A stretch of 61,410 nt of DNA from positions 1-61,410 of the forward strand of contig NZ_LZSY01000121.1 of NCBI RefSeq assembly GCF_001665625.1, given 5' to 3'. A program made the translations under genes and the position numbers. This document shows positions 8,821-18,007 of this stretch, one piece after another. This DNA is from Mycolicibacterium peregrinum. Lineage in GTDB: Bacteria; Actinomycetota; Actinomycetes; Mycobacteriales; Mycobacteriaceae. The stretch's first letter is position 1; the number at the start of each line of letters is the position of its first letter. The notes beneath the pieces were generated by a model. It was not told the origin of the DNA and ran no database searches. It was given only the letters and a program-made list of their open reading frames with translations.

Positions 8821-10127
8821 CAGTGGTACTCGCTCAGTCTCGGCGCGACACCGGCGGCAACCGCAAGTGCGGCCAGCACACTGATGGCTGCGGCACCGGC
8901 GGGAAGCGCACTCAGCGCCGCGTAGGCGCGGGTGATCCCGTCGCGTTGCCGATCGCGCAGGCGGCCGATGTCGGTTCCCAAAGCCGTGTCGAGCCTGCCG
9001 AACTGGGCCGTGGAGTGCTGCGGCCCGCCGTCCCTCGCGATCACCACCGCTCCGGTGTAATCGCCTCGGCCCAACAGTCTTCGGGCCTCGGCATGCGATG
9101 CCTTCCAGCGCCGCAGTGCTTCTTGTGCCCCGTCCACGGGGTGCTTGTCGAGTAGCCGGCTGACATCGGTGGTGCGCTGTTCGAATCGGACTTCGGAGAG
9201 TGGGTCGGACCCGCGTTCGAGCAGCCCGAGGATCTCATCGGCGCGGGCCTGCTGGACCAGAATCCGAGCAGCCACCGCTGATTCCAATGGCTCGCCGCCT
9301 TCGGTGCGGGCGCTGTCGACCGCGTTCGTCACCACCAGCCCGGCCACTGCCAACCACACCGCGAGCACCATCATCAACACCGATGCCACCACCAGACCCG
9401 GATTGAGGCGCCGATGACTGCGCCTGGCGAGAAACACCTGCGCCACCACCAACAACCCCACCACGAGCGCGGCTGCCGCGATCAACACCCAGGGTGTGGC
9501 AGCCGACCGCCCCGACGCCGTGACAGCCTCGGCCTGCGTCCGGTACAGCTGCTCGGCATCGGGCAGGATGGACTCCTGGAGCAGCGTGGACGATTCGCTG
9601 AGGTACCCCACGCCGATCGGGCGGCCCCCGCGGTTCGTCGCCCGGGCAGTCGCCATCATGCCGGTGTACACCGCCAGTTGGTTGGACAGGTCGGTGAGCA
9701 GCGTCAGCGATCGGATGTCGTTGGGCGACACCCCATTCGATGCGGTGACCAGACCGGCCGACGCCTCCCCTACGGACGCGTCGTAACGCTCACGGACCTC
9801 GCGCGGTTCGACGCCACCGGCCAGGAACGCGGTGGCCGCGGTGGTGTTGGCCGATGACAGCGCACTGTAGATCCGTTGCGCCGCGTCGGCCAGCGGCTCG
9901 GTGTGCGACCGCAGAGACTCCAGCTGGCGTTGCCGGCTCGACTCCATCGCCGACGCCGCCACGCCCACAACCAGAATTGCCGCCACCAGTACGACGGCCA
10001 GCACCGCTATCCGGCCGGGTGTGGCCCGCAGGAAATCGACGATCGGCCGATCTTGTTCCTCGGCGTCGGCAAGCACGGACTCGTCGAGTGTGAGCGTCTG
10101 CCGACTCTCCGACTCACCGCTGTGCAC
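8820..10127 (-). CDS. glnX: GlnX-like transmembrane signalling protein
   Basis: The product has 435 residues from GTG 10127. Four membrane segments are visible (near residues 38-60, 210-232, 243-268 and 408-428), separated by two helical extracytoplasmic regions resembling four-helix sensor domains. This matches the Rv0412c/GlnX protein that couples GlnH binding to PknG. It is first in the operon and overlaps glnH by TGATG. The 69 bases upstream hold the only room for the operon promoter before the amine-oxidase gene ends. Confidence 0.85.
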   Translation of the reverse strand: MHSGESESRQTLTLDESVLADAEEQDRPIVDFLRATPGRIAVLAVVLVAAILVVGVAASAMESSRQRQLESLRSHTEPLADAAQRIYSALSSANTTAATAFLAGGVEPREVRERYDASVGEASAGLVTASNGVSPNDIRSLTLLTDLSNQLAVYTGMMATARATNRGGRPIGVGYLSESSTLLQESILPDAEQLYRTQAEAVTASGRSAATPWVLIAAAALVVGLLVVAQVFLARRSHRRLNPGLVVASVLMMVLAVWLAVAGLVVTNAVDSARTEGGEPLESAVAARILVQQARADEILGLLERGSDPLSEVRFEQRTTDVSRLLDKHPVDGAQEALRRWKASHAEARRLLGRGDYTGAVVIARDGGPQHSTAQFGRLDTALGTDIGRLRDRQRDGITRAYAALSALPAGAAAISVLAALAVAAGVAPRLSEYH

Positions 10128-10196
10128 TCGACATCACCTCGCCGCAGGCTGGTCCGAATTGCACGGTAACCCCCGTCAACGCGCTACGCGGGCTTA

Positions 10197-11561
10197 TTAC
10201 GCGGCCGCCACGCTCTCGGCGGCCAACACCTCCGCGGCCGCGCGCTCGCCCGAGCGAACCGCGCCGTCGATCCACCCACACATGACGGCCGAACTCTCCG
10301 TGCCGGCCCAGTGAATGCGCCCGCACGGCTCCCGGAGGGCATGGCCGAATTCGGTCAGTACACCCGGCGGTGCGTGGCTGATCATCCCGCCGCCCGAGTA
10401 ACGCTCCACTGTCCAGTTCTGCTCGTGGTAACTGATCGGAGAGGCGGCCTTCGGACCGAAGCGGTCGATCAACTCGCCGATGACCACGGATTTGCGTTCC
10501 GCAGCATCGAGCAGACCGAGCCGCCGGGCGGCAGGGCCTTCGGTGATGACGCACATGATCCCCGGGGTGCCGGTGTCGGTGCACGCGTCGATGGTCAGTG
10601 TCGCCGGACTGCCGGGTGCCGCCGACTGCCCGCACAGCCCGTCCGCCCGCCAGAACGCCGTGTCGTAGACGACCGAGATCTTGAAGACCGCACCGCTGGG
10701 CATCCGTTGATGGAGAAACATCCGGTCGACGGGAAGCATTGGCTCATAGGTGATCTGACTCGCCACGGCCAACGGGACAGCGACGATCGCCTGCCGGGCC
10801 CGCACTGTCATGCCGTCGGCATGGACCGTCACGCCGTCGTCCTCCTGGGCGATGAGGTGAACCGGTTGCGAAAGATGCAGTGCCTCACCCAGTTCGGTGG
10901 CCATCGGCCCGTAGACGGCCCCCATGCCACCACGCACCCGTGCATCCTGGGCCCCGCCCCGATTGGAGATGACGAATCCAGGCCCGCCGCCCGACCCCAT
11001 CTGGTGCAGCGCCCACAACAACGACACCTCGGATCCCGCCGAGGTGTAGACACCGGCCAGCGCCATGTCGAGCATCTCGCGCGCCTGCTTGGAGCGCATA
11101 TGACGGTTGATCCACTCGCCCAGGCTGATCCGGTCCCACTCGACCGCCTTCTTCGCCTCCCACGGGGCATCGAAGGGAATCGTCTTGCACATCAGCTCCA
11201 CTTCGAGCAGTCCGGCGCCGAGGTTGGCGATCGCCCACGGACTCATCGCCCACGGAATCGTGCCGGAATAGCGGTGTTGCTTGCCGTCCATGACCATCAT
11301 CGCGTTGCCGTCGACGTACTCCTTGTATTCCTCGACGCCGAACTCGTCCATCAGCGCTTTGATGCGGTCCTGTCCCGGTCCGATCCAGGCCCCTCCTCGG
11401 TCGATCCAGGTGCCGTCCGGCAGCACCTCGGTGAAGGTGCGGCCACCGACCCGGTCACGTGCCTCAAGCAGCGCCACGGAGCGGCCCGACAGCTTCAGCC
11501 GCAGGGCCGCGGTCAAGCCCGCGAACCCCGCACCCACTACGCAACAGTCGACATCTGTCAT
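10197..11561 (-). CDS. FAD-dependent monoamine oxidase family protein
   Basis: A flavoprotein of 454 residues. The N-terminal VVGAGFAGLTAALRL dinucleotide motif and the following EARDRVGGRT are the FAD-binding signature of flavin amine oxidases; the C-terminal RIHWAGTESSAVMCGWIDGAVRSG is the matching FAD-contact segment. The covalent-flavin Cys of mammalian MAO is absent (SGGGMIS here), so the cofactor should be non-covalent. ATG 11561 follows a GGGGAGG ribosome binding site. The substrate may be an amine, polyamine or amino acid. Confidence 0.85.
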   Translation of the reverse strand: MTDVDCCVVGAGFAGLTAALRLKLSGRSVALLEARDRVGGRTFTEVLPDGTWIDRGGAWIGPGQDRIKALMDEFGVEEYKEYVDGNAMMVMDGKQHRYSGTIPWAMSPWAIANLGAGLLEVELMCKTIPFDAPWEAKKAVEWDRISLGEWINRHMRSKQAREMLDMALAGVYTSAGSEVSLLWALHQMGSGGGPGFVISNRGGAQDARVRGGMGAVYGPMATELGEALHLSQPVHLIAQEDDGVTVHADGMTVRARQAIVAVPLAVASQITYEPMLPVDRMFLHQRMPSGAVFKISVVYDTAFWRADGLCGQSAAPGSPATLTIDACTDTGTPGIMCVITEGPAARRLGLLDAAERKSVVIGELIDRFGPKAASPISYHEQNWTVERYSGGGMISHAPPGVLTEFGHALREPCGRIHWAGTESSAVMCGWIDGAVRSGERAAAEVLAAESVAAA

Positions 11562-11941
11562 GGGTCGCCTCCCCGTTTTCGACGGGCCAGATTCGCTCAA
11601 ATTACGCCGTCGTCAGCTGCTCCGGAGGCACTGTTGACCGACAGGTGTGGTAAATGCCATAAATTTTGCCGACCTGGGCACAGGTCACTCCCATCGAGAT
11701 GGGCCACCGCCACCGCGAACATCGAACCGACACCCTGACATTTGACCGGGCGGACGGCTGTGCAATGATGCTTGACCTGCTAATTCACCAGGGCTGGCCC
11801 ATTTTTTGCGTCCGGCTCTCCCGACTCCCGGGCTCGTCAAGCAATGGTTGACGACTGACCGCCGAACTGGTTGCCATCGACAGCACCAGAGAACTTCGCG
11901 ATTCCGGTGATCATCGACCCCGCCGGTAGGGTCCGGTCCTC
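11562..11941. other. Non-coding gap
   Basis: These 380 bases separate the divergent amine-oxidase and secreted-protein genes. I see AT-richer patches (for example around 11650-11665 and 11800-11812) that could hold promoters, but no coding frame, hairpin or repeat that I can support. Confidence 0.5.
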
Positions 11942-12562
11942 GTGGGTAGACACCAGTTGAAAAAGGATCGGCGTCGCCGGTCTGCAGCCATGGCTGCGGT
12001 CGTCGTGCCTGCCGCCGTACTCATCGTCGTCGGCGCAGACACCGCGCCGGCCACCCAGGGCGACACCGAGGTCGTGCCGGCAGCGGCCGTCCAGCCCGTC
12101 GTCACCCGTGCCGCCCCGGCAGTACCGGCCGAGCGGGCCGTTCGCCGGAACATGAGGTTCCCGCTACCCGCCGGCCGGGCCTCCGAAAAGGGCCTGCAGG
12201 TCGAGACCATCCTGGCCGCCCGCGCGGTCAGCGCGAGGTTCCCCCAGATTCTGGACATCGGCGGGGTCCGGGCCGATTCGATGAAGTGGCACCCGAACGG
12301 GCAGGCGATCGACGTGATGATCCCGAACTACGCCACCCCGGAAGGTAAAGCGCTCGGAGACAAGATCGTCGGATACGTCCTCGACAACGCCGATCGGTTC
12401 GGTGTGAACCACGTGATCTTCCGGCAACAGATCTACTCCCGCGGCAGGGCTCCCAGAATGATGTCGGACCGCGGCGGCGTCACCGCCAACCACTTCGACC
12501 ACGTTCACATCGCCACCAACGGCGGTGGATTCCCCACCGGGCACGAAACGTACCTGACGTAA
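11942..12562 (+). CDS. Secreted M15-like zinc hydrolase domain protein (paralogue B)
   Basis: The product has 206 residues from GTG 11942, with a basic start, a hydrophobic export helix (about residues 14-33), a Val/Ala/Pro linker and the same C-terminal domain as the protein at 2923-3561. Shared motifs are GLQVETI, MKWHPNGQAIDVMIPNY, NHFDHVHIATNGGG and PTGHETY. The two domains are about 60% identical by eye. The conserved His, Asp and HxH fit a metal site. It lies upstream of mmpS on the same strand, but a 170-base gap argues for a separate transcript. Confidence 0.65.
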   Translation: MGRHQLKKDRRRRSAAMAAVVVPAAVLIVVGADTAPATQGDTEVVPAAAVQPVVTRAAPAVPAERAVRRNMRFPLPAGRASEKGLQVETILAARAVSARFPQILDIGGVRADSMKWHPNGQAIDVMIPNYATPEGKALGDKIVGYVLDNADRFGVNHVIFRQQIYSRGRAPRMMSDRGGVTANHFDHVHIATNGGGFPTGHETYLT

Positions 12563-12655
12563 CTCCCGCGGCTCGCCCGCCATCCGAATTCCCAGCTTTC
12601 ACACAGGAAAAATCCGCCGCCGCAAGGTTGTGGTGTCCGGCTGCGTGCCATAACG

Positions 12656-12668
12656 TCAACCTAGTTGA
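12656..12668. promoter_or_regulatory. Palindrome upstream of mmpS
   Basis: TCAACCTAGTTGA is a 13-base palindrome 66-78 bases before the mmpS start. Regulators of mmpS-mmpL pairs bind such sites, so it may be an operator. No regulator gene is adjacent. Confidence 0.35.
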
Positions 12669-12733
12669 TTAGCCGTCCTAGAGGAGCTGTCCCTTACCGT
12701 CCGCGCCTGGTCCACGCTACGAAAGGGTCACGG

Positions 12734-13180
12734 ATGCAACGGGTTTCGTTCATTCGTCGACTCGGCCAACGCTGGATGGTGCTGGTGGCGATAGTCGTGC
12801 TGCTGGTGGCTGGATTCGTGGTGAATCGGCTGCACGGCATCTTCGCGTCGCACGACGTCACCTCCACCCCCAGCGGTTCGGTGAACGACATCGTCCCGTT
12901 CAACCCCAAGCATGTGGTCATCGAAGTCTTCGGTCCGCCAGGCACGGTAGCCACCATCACCTACCTGGACGTCAACGCCCAACCTCAGCGCGCCGACGCG
13001 GTCACCCTGCCGTGGGCCTATGACACGACCACCACCCAACCCGCGGTGTTCGTCAATGTCCAAGCCCAAGGCGACAGCAGTTCGATCGGGTGCCGGATCA
13101 AGATCGACGACGTGATCAAGGACGAGAGAACAGTGAACACCTTGAACGCCTACACCTCGTGCCTGGACAAGTCCGGATGA
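12734..13180 (+). CDS. MmpS-family membrane accessory protein
   Basis: The product has 148 residues with one N-terminal membrane helix (about residues 14-33) and an outer beta-rich domain with two Cys (SSIGCRIKID and AYTSCLDKSG). This is the MmpS4/MmpS5 layout; these proteins support the partner MmpL in exporting siderophores or lipids. A GAAAGGG ribosome site precedes ATG 12734. The stop overlaps the mmpL start as ATGA, so the two are translationally coupled. Confidence 0.9.
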   Translation: MQRVSFIRRLGQRWMVLVAIVVLLVAGFVVNRLHGIFASHDVTSTPSGSVNDIVPFNPKHVVIEVFGPPGTVATITYLDVNAQPQRADAVTLPWAYDTTTTQPAVFVNVQAQGDSSSIGCRIKIDDVIKDERTVNTLNAYTSCLDKSG

Positions 13181-15834
13181 GCACCCACCGGGTTCCGGAC
13201 CTCATCCGGCGGTTCTCAGTGGTCATCGCACTGTTCTGGCTGGGCCTGGCGGTGGTGACGAACGTCTTCGTGCCACAGCTCGAGACCGTCGCCGAGTCGC
13301 ACAACGTGTCGCTGAGTCCCCAGGACGCGCCATCGCTGCAAGCCGCCAAGCGGATCGGCAAGGTGTTCGACGAATTCGATTCCGACAGTTCGGCGATGAT
13401 CGTCCTGGAGGGCGATCAACCGCTCGGTGCCGATGCACACCACTACTACGACGGCTTGGTCCAGAAGCTCCGCGAGGACACCAAGCACGTCCAGCACATC
13501 CAGGATTTCTGGGGAGATCCGCTGACGGCGGCGGGCTCGCAGAGCACTGACGGCAAGGCCGCACTGGTGCAGGTATACCTCGCCGGCAACCAGGGTGAGT
13601 CGCTTGCAAATGAGTCCGTCGACTCGGTGCGCAACATCGTCAACCAGACGACGCCGCCACCGGGCGTCAAGGCCTATGTCACCGGCGCCGCTCCCCTGGT
13701 CACCGACCAGTTCGAGGTGGGCCGCCACGGAACCCTGAGAACCACGCTGATCACCATCGGGGTCATCGCGGTGATGTTGTTCTCGCTCTACCGCCGGCTC
13801 ACCACGGTGTTCTTTGTGATCTTCACGGTGATGATCGAGCTGACCGCATCCCGTGGTGTCGTCGCGGTACTCGCCAACGCCGGGATCATCGAGCTGTCAA
13901 CGTATTCGACCAATCTGCTGACGCTGCTGGTCATCGCCGCCGGCACCGACTACGCGATCTTCATCCTCGGCCGGTTCCACGAAGCGCGTCATGCCGGGCA
14001 GGACCGCGTCACCGCGTTCAACACGATGTACCACGGAACCGCACACATCATCCTGGGTTCGGGTCTGACGATCGCCGGGGCGGTGCTGTGCCTGACGTTC
14101 ACTCGCCTCCCGTACTTCCAGAGCCTCGGTATTCCCGCCGGCACCGGCGTGCTGGTCGCAGTGGTTGCGGCGTTGACCCTGGCGCCGGCATTGCTGGTCA
14201 TCGGCCGCCATTTCGGTCTGTTCGAGCCTGCCCGCGCGATGCGCACCCGGGGTTGGCGACGCATCGGGACGGCGATCGTCCGCTGGCCCGGACCCATCCT
14301 GGCGGTGACGATCGCGGTGGCCCTCATCGGCCTGCTCGCCCTGCCGCGTTATCAGACGAGTTACGACGCGCGGCCCTACATGCCTGCCAGCGCTCCGGCC
14401 AACGTCGGCTACGCCGCCGCCGAACGCCACTTCTCACAGGCCCGGCTCAATCCCGAACTGCTGATGATCGAAGCGGATCACGATCTGCGCAATTCGACCG
14501 ACATGATCCTGCTGGAACGCGTCGCCAAAGCCGTCTTCCACACCGACGGCATCGCCCAGGTGCAGTCCATCACCCGCCCGCTCGGTACCCCACTGGACCA
14601 TACGTCGATCCCGTTCCAGATCAGCGCGGGCAGCGCACAGCAGATCAACAACCTGCCCTTTCAGCAGGCCCGCACCGCTGATCTGCTCAAACAGGTTGGT
14701 GTGATCAACAATTCGATCGACATCCTGCGTCAGCAGTACGCCCTGCAGCAACAGTCGGCCGCCGTCACCGACGAGCAGGCCAAGGCCTTCCAGCAGACCG
14801 TCGCCACGGCGCAGAGCCTGCGCGACAAAATCGCCGACTTCGACGATCAGTTCCGCCCGTTGCGCAACTACTTCTACTGGGAGCCGCACTGTTTCGACAT
14901 TCCCATGTGCGCCGCGTTGCGGTCGGTCTTCGATGCGCTCGACGGTATCGACGAACTGACCGACCAGCTGGCCAACGTCTCGGGGAGCATTTCGAAATTG
15001 GATGCGCTGCAACCGAAATTGCTTGCTCTCATCCCGCCTCAGATCGCCAGCCAGCAGACCAACCGCGACCTGACCATGACCAACTTCGCCACGAACTCGG
15101 GCATCAACGCGCAGACGGAGGCCGCGCTGGAGAATGCCACCGCGCTGGGCCAGGCCTACGACGCCTCGAAAACCGATGACTCGTTCTACCTACCGCCGGA
15201 GGCATTCACCAACCCCGAATTCCAGCGCGGTATGAAGCTGTTCATGTCTCCGGACGGCAAGGCCGCCCGCATGATCATCACTCACGACGGCGATCCCGCT
15301 ACACCGGAGGGCATTTCGCACATCGATGCCATCCGGCACGCCGCCCAGGGAGCCGTCAAGGGCACGCCCCTGGCCGGATCAAAGATCTACCTCGCCGGCA
15401 CCGCGGCGACCTACAAGGACATTCAGGACGGCGCCAAATACGACCTCATGATCGCCGCCATCGCCGCGCTCAGCCTGATCCTGCTGGTGATGATGTTCAT
15501 CACCCGCAGCATCGTCGCCGCACTCGTCATCGTGGGGACCGTGGCACTGTCGCTGGGCGCCTCGTTCGGGCTCTCGGTACTGATCTGGCAGGACCTGTTC
15601 GGCATCGACCTGTTCTGGATCGTGCTGGCGCTGGCCGTGATCCTGCTGTTGGCGGTCGGCTCGGACTACAACCTCCTCCTGGTCTCGCGCTTCAAGGAGG
15701 AGATACATGCCGGGTTGAACACCGGCATCATCCGATCGATGGCCGGCTCCGGCGCGGTGGTGACCTCGGCCGGTCTGGTCTTCGCCGCGACCATGGCGTC
15801 GTTCATCTTCGCCGACCTTCGGGTCCTCGGTTAG
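13177..15834 (+). CDS. MmpL-family RND transporter, cut by an in-frame TAG
   Basis: An RND-superfamily exporter. The frame gives 885 residues before TAG at 15832-15834. TM segments, two porter domains and the paired Asp-Tyr proton-relay motifs (AGTDYAIF in TM4, VGSDYNLLL in TM10) are intact. The sequence around the stop reads ADLRVLG-stop-IGTTIALGLLF; in MmpL4/5-type proteins this position is normally Gln, so a single CAG-to-TAG change would explain it. Beyond the stop the frame stays open to 16056 and encodes the last helix and tail. Without readthrough the product lacks the last membrane helix and is probably non-functional. MmpL4/5 affinity is suggested by the N-terminal VAESHNVSLSPQDAPS motif. 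Confidence 0.85.
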   Translation: MSTHRVPDLIRRFSVVIALFWLGLAVVTNVFVPQLETVAESHNVSLSPQDAPSLQAAKRIGKVFDEFDSDSSAMIVLEGDQPLGADAHHYYDGLVQKLREDTKHVQHIQDFWGDPLTAAGSQSTDGKAALVQVYLAGNQGESLANESVDSVRNIVNQTTPPPGVKAYVTGAAPLVTDQFEVGRHGTLRTTLITIGVIAVMLFSLYRRLTTVFFVIFTVMIELTASRGVVAVLANAGIIELSTYSTNLLTLLVIAAGTDYAIFILGRFHEARHAGQDRVTAFNTMYHGTAHIILGSGLTIAGAVLCLTFTRLPYFQSLGIPAGTGVLVAVVAALTLAPALLVIGRHFGLFEPARAMRTRGWRRIGTAIVRWPGPILAVTIAVALIGLLALPRYQTSYDARPYMPASAPANVGYAAAERHFSQARLNPELLMIEADHDLRNSTDMILLERVAKAVFHTDGIAQVQSITRPLGTPLDHTSIPFQISAGSAQQINNLPFQQARTADLLKQVGVINNSIDILRQQYALQQQSAAVTDEQAKAFQQTVATAQSLRDKIADFDDQFRPLRNYFYWEPHCFDIPMCAALRSVFDALDGIDELTDQLANVSGSISKLDALQPKLLALIPPQIASQQTNRDLTMTNFATNSGINAQTEAALENATALGQAYDASKTDDSFYLPPEAFTNPEFQRGMKLFMSPDGKAARMIITHDGDPATPEGISHIDAIRHAAQGAVKGTPLAGSKIYLAGTAATYKDIQDGAKYDLMIAAIAALSLILLVMMFITRSIVAALVIVGTVALSLGASFGLSVLIWQDLFGIDLFWIVLALAVILLLAVGSDYNLLLVSRFKEEIHAGLNTGIIRSMAGSGAVVTSAGLVFAATMASFIFADLRVLG

Positions 15835-16056
15835 ATCGGCACCACGATCGCCCTCGGTCTGCTGTTCGACACGCTGATCGTGCGGTCGTTCATGACGCCG
15901 TCCATTGCCACACTGCTCGGCCGATGGTTCTGGTGGCCACTGCGGATCCGGCCGCGGCCGGCGAGCCAGATGCTGCAGCCGTACGGATCACGCGCCTCGG
16001 TTCGCCAGCTTCTACTGTGGGAGGACGACGACGCGGCGGCTCCGTCCCCGAAGTGA
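15835..16056 (+). pseudogene. In-frame remainder of mmpL after the TAG
   Basis: Directly after the TAG, 73 further codons remain in the same frame and end at TGA 16054-16056. They encode the final MmpL helix (LGLLFDTLIVRSFMTPSIA) and the GRWFWWP tail seen in intact MmpL proteins. Full length would be 959 residues, normal for the family. There is no frameshift, so this is a single-base nonsense change, a sequencing error or a readthrough site. Confidence 0.85.
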
Positions 16057-16062
16057 CGGAAG

Positions 16063-16560
16063 TCAGCCTCTCGCAGCAGAACTGAGCTCGTCAGACGGCT
16101 CGTCCGTCACCTCGACATCCCGCAGCTTCCCCTTCAGCCCCGCGACCCGGCGGAGCTGAGCGGCGATGTTCATGGAGGTCAACATGGGGATGCCGCCGAT
16201 GAACGTCCGGAAAGACGGATTGCCGCCATCGCGATGCAGCATGTACATGCAGCCGACGACATAGAAGAAGCCCATGGTGAACAGGACGGCCGGCATCGCG
16301 TAGGCAAGCGGCGAGCGAGCGTCGTTCACCAGCTCGGTCGCGTAGTCGAACTCATGCCGCGACATCGGTTCACGCTTGCGCAGCTTGGCGAGCACCGCCT
16401 TGTGGGCGCCGACCTTCTCGCCCAACGACGCGGGGGTTCTCTTCTCCAGCCGGCCGATGTACACGAACACGCATGCTGCGAACGTCACGGCCATCACGCC
16501 GGCAAGGATCGTGAGATCGCCCCAGATTCCGAGATCCACTCGCCGCTCCCTACTTGCCAT
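16063..16560 (-). CDS. Unknown small membrane protein
   Basis: The product has 165 residues. It has a hydrophobic helix near residues 16-35, a charged middle (KLRKREPMSRHEFDYATELV), two further hydrophobic stretches (about 84-106 and 122-136) and a charged tail. I do not recognise the family. It is convergent with mmpL, with only 6 bases between the full-length mmpL stop and its own. It marks the left edge of the accessory stretch. Confidence 0.6.
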   Translation of the reverse strand: MASRERRVDLGIWGDLTILAGVMAVTFAACVFVYIGRLEKRTPASLGEKVGAHKAVLAKLRKREPMSRHEFDYATELVNDARSPLAYAMPAVLFTMGFFYVVGCMYMLHRDGGNPSFRTFIGGIPMLTSMNIAAQLRRVAGLKGKLRDVEVTDEPSDELSSAARG

Positions 16561-16660
16561 CGGACATCGCCGGATTACCTAGAACCGCTAACGACGCTAC
16601 CGCAGGCTCGACCCGTCAAAGCACTACCAACAGGACTTTCGCAGGAAAGCCGGTCGACTC

Positions 16661-16960
16661 CTATTCGGTGTCGCTGACGTCCTCCAACCGCTGACCGACC
16701 CGGGCCAGCGCCTCGTCGAAGACATCGACCTTTTCACCGCGCTTCTCGTTGGCCGGCTGTGCAGCGCCACGGGCACCTTCGGCCTCGACGCGGGCCGCCC
16801 CCTGGCGGCGCAACAAGCTGAAGTTCTTCTCACGCGCTTGCCTCAGCCGACTCTGCAGATCCTTCAGCGCCTTCTCATCCATGCGGGCCAGAGCCTCTGC
16901 ATGACTCTCGGCGATCAACGAATCTTCCTGCGGAGTCAGGTTCACATGATGGTTGCTCAC
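16661..16960 (-). CDS. Unknown small charged helical protein
   Basis: The product has 99 residues from GTG 16960 (VSNHHVNLTPQ). The body is strongly charged and helical (ALARMDEKALKDLQSRLRQA), with Arg/Glu-rich coiled-coil character and no export signal. An upstream ATG at 17011 would add 17 poorly conserved-looking residues. I cannot assign a function. It is oriented like the membrane gene at 16063 but separated by 100 bases. Confidence 0.5.
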   Translation of the reverse strand: MSNHHVNLTPQEDSLIAESHAEALARMDEKALKDLQSRLRQAREKNFSLLRRQGAARVEAEGARGAAQPANEKRGEKVDVFDEALARVGQRLEDVSDTE

Positions 16961-17142
16961 CCTTGATTCATATCCCGCGCCGGTCCGGCTGAAAAGTGAT
17001 TCGCCCCGCACCAGCCGAATTTGTTACTCGCCGTCCTCACTAGGTTCACCTTTGCCGACGGTGAAATATTGGGCCTCGACCGAATGGATGTTACGCAATC
17101 CGAGCGCCCGCTCTCCTGACGAAAGCTGACCGAAAACCCCGA

Positions 17143-17553
17143 TCAATTAGTAGGCGCCGGGCCCCACTGTTTTTCCGCATTTGTCCGCTGCAAAATACGA
17201 AGTTCGTTGCACACAGATTCCATTCCAGCGGGATCAGCGAATAATTGTTCAATGCTGCCGAGATGACCGCGTGTCCACTCCACCTCGTCCTTGGCCGACA
17301 GATAGGCAATATCTTCGTTTCCTTCGAGGTATTGCTTGATAAGAGACACCCAAAATCCAGTATGGGGAGATCTCGTGGGCGAGATCGACAACTGAAACTG
17401 ACCTCTATCTACGGAAACTGACCACGTCAAGTCGGGCCCAGTGACGGTGACAGCAGCGTTCGCACCATCGGTCTTGGAATCGGTAAATCGATATCGTGAG
17501 TGTAGGTATAGAAAATCAAAATACCGAAGGTAGAATTCGAGTAGAGCTTTCAC
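17143..17553 (-). CDS. Orphan immunity-like small protein
   Basis: The product has 136 residues from GTG 17553, with a weak GAGAGAAG ribosome site. It is clearly lower in GC than its neighbours and rich in Tyr, Phe and Ser. Size, acidity, lack of signal peptide and a beta-rich centre (VTVTGPDLTWSVSVD, FQLSISP) resemble immunity proteins of polymorphic toxin systems, but no toxin gene is nearby. I do not recognise a specific family. Composition suggests recent acquisition. Confidence 0.5.
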   Translation of the reverse strand: MKALLEFYLRYFDFLYLHSRYRFTDSKTDGANAAVTVTGPDLTWSVSVDRGQFQLSISPTRSPHTGFWVSLIKQYLEGNEDIAYLSAKDEVEWTRGHLGSIEQLFADPAGMESVCNELRILQRTNAEKQWGPAPTN

Positions 17554-18007
17554 TGATGGTCTTCTCTCAATTCCGCGGATCGAACCTCGTGTCGTCGATG
17601 CGTCGATATCCGTGTTCTTGGATATATCTTAGCTCGGCGGCCGTACTACGAAATTCGTCCGGACACGTTCACTGGCGGCGTCACGGCCATCGGAATCAGC
17701 GACGTCGTAACGCGCGCTACTGATCGAGAGATTGTCGGCCTGTCTGGTCATATGCTGCGCCTGACGGCTCCGCAGCGAAGCGAGCGTTGCTTTTCATCGC
17801 AGCCACACCGGCGCTACTGGGATGAGAACCGGATGGCGCGACAATGCTGGCCACCGGCCAGCGCAGCCGCCGTGCCCTTTGAAGCGTTCGAGACAGCTCT
17901 TCAACACGTCTTGCCGTGGAGGGGTGGACTCAACTGTGGACGCCGAGGTATGTCCAGCACATACATCGCGGTGACGGCCGACACTGGTTCATGTCGCCAA
18001 CGACACC
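17554..18007. other. Gene-poor stretch of mixed composition
   Basis: About 450 bases without a frame that looks coding. The left third is AT-rich like the neighbouring immunity-like gene. Short frames here show no recognisable protein features. It may hold the promoter for the genes starting at 18008, or decayed remnants of an element. Confidence 0.5.
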
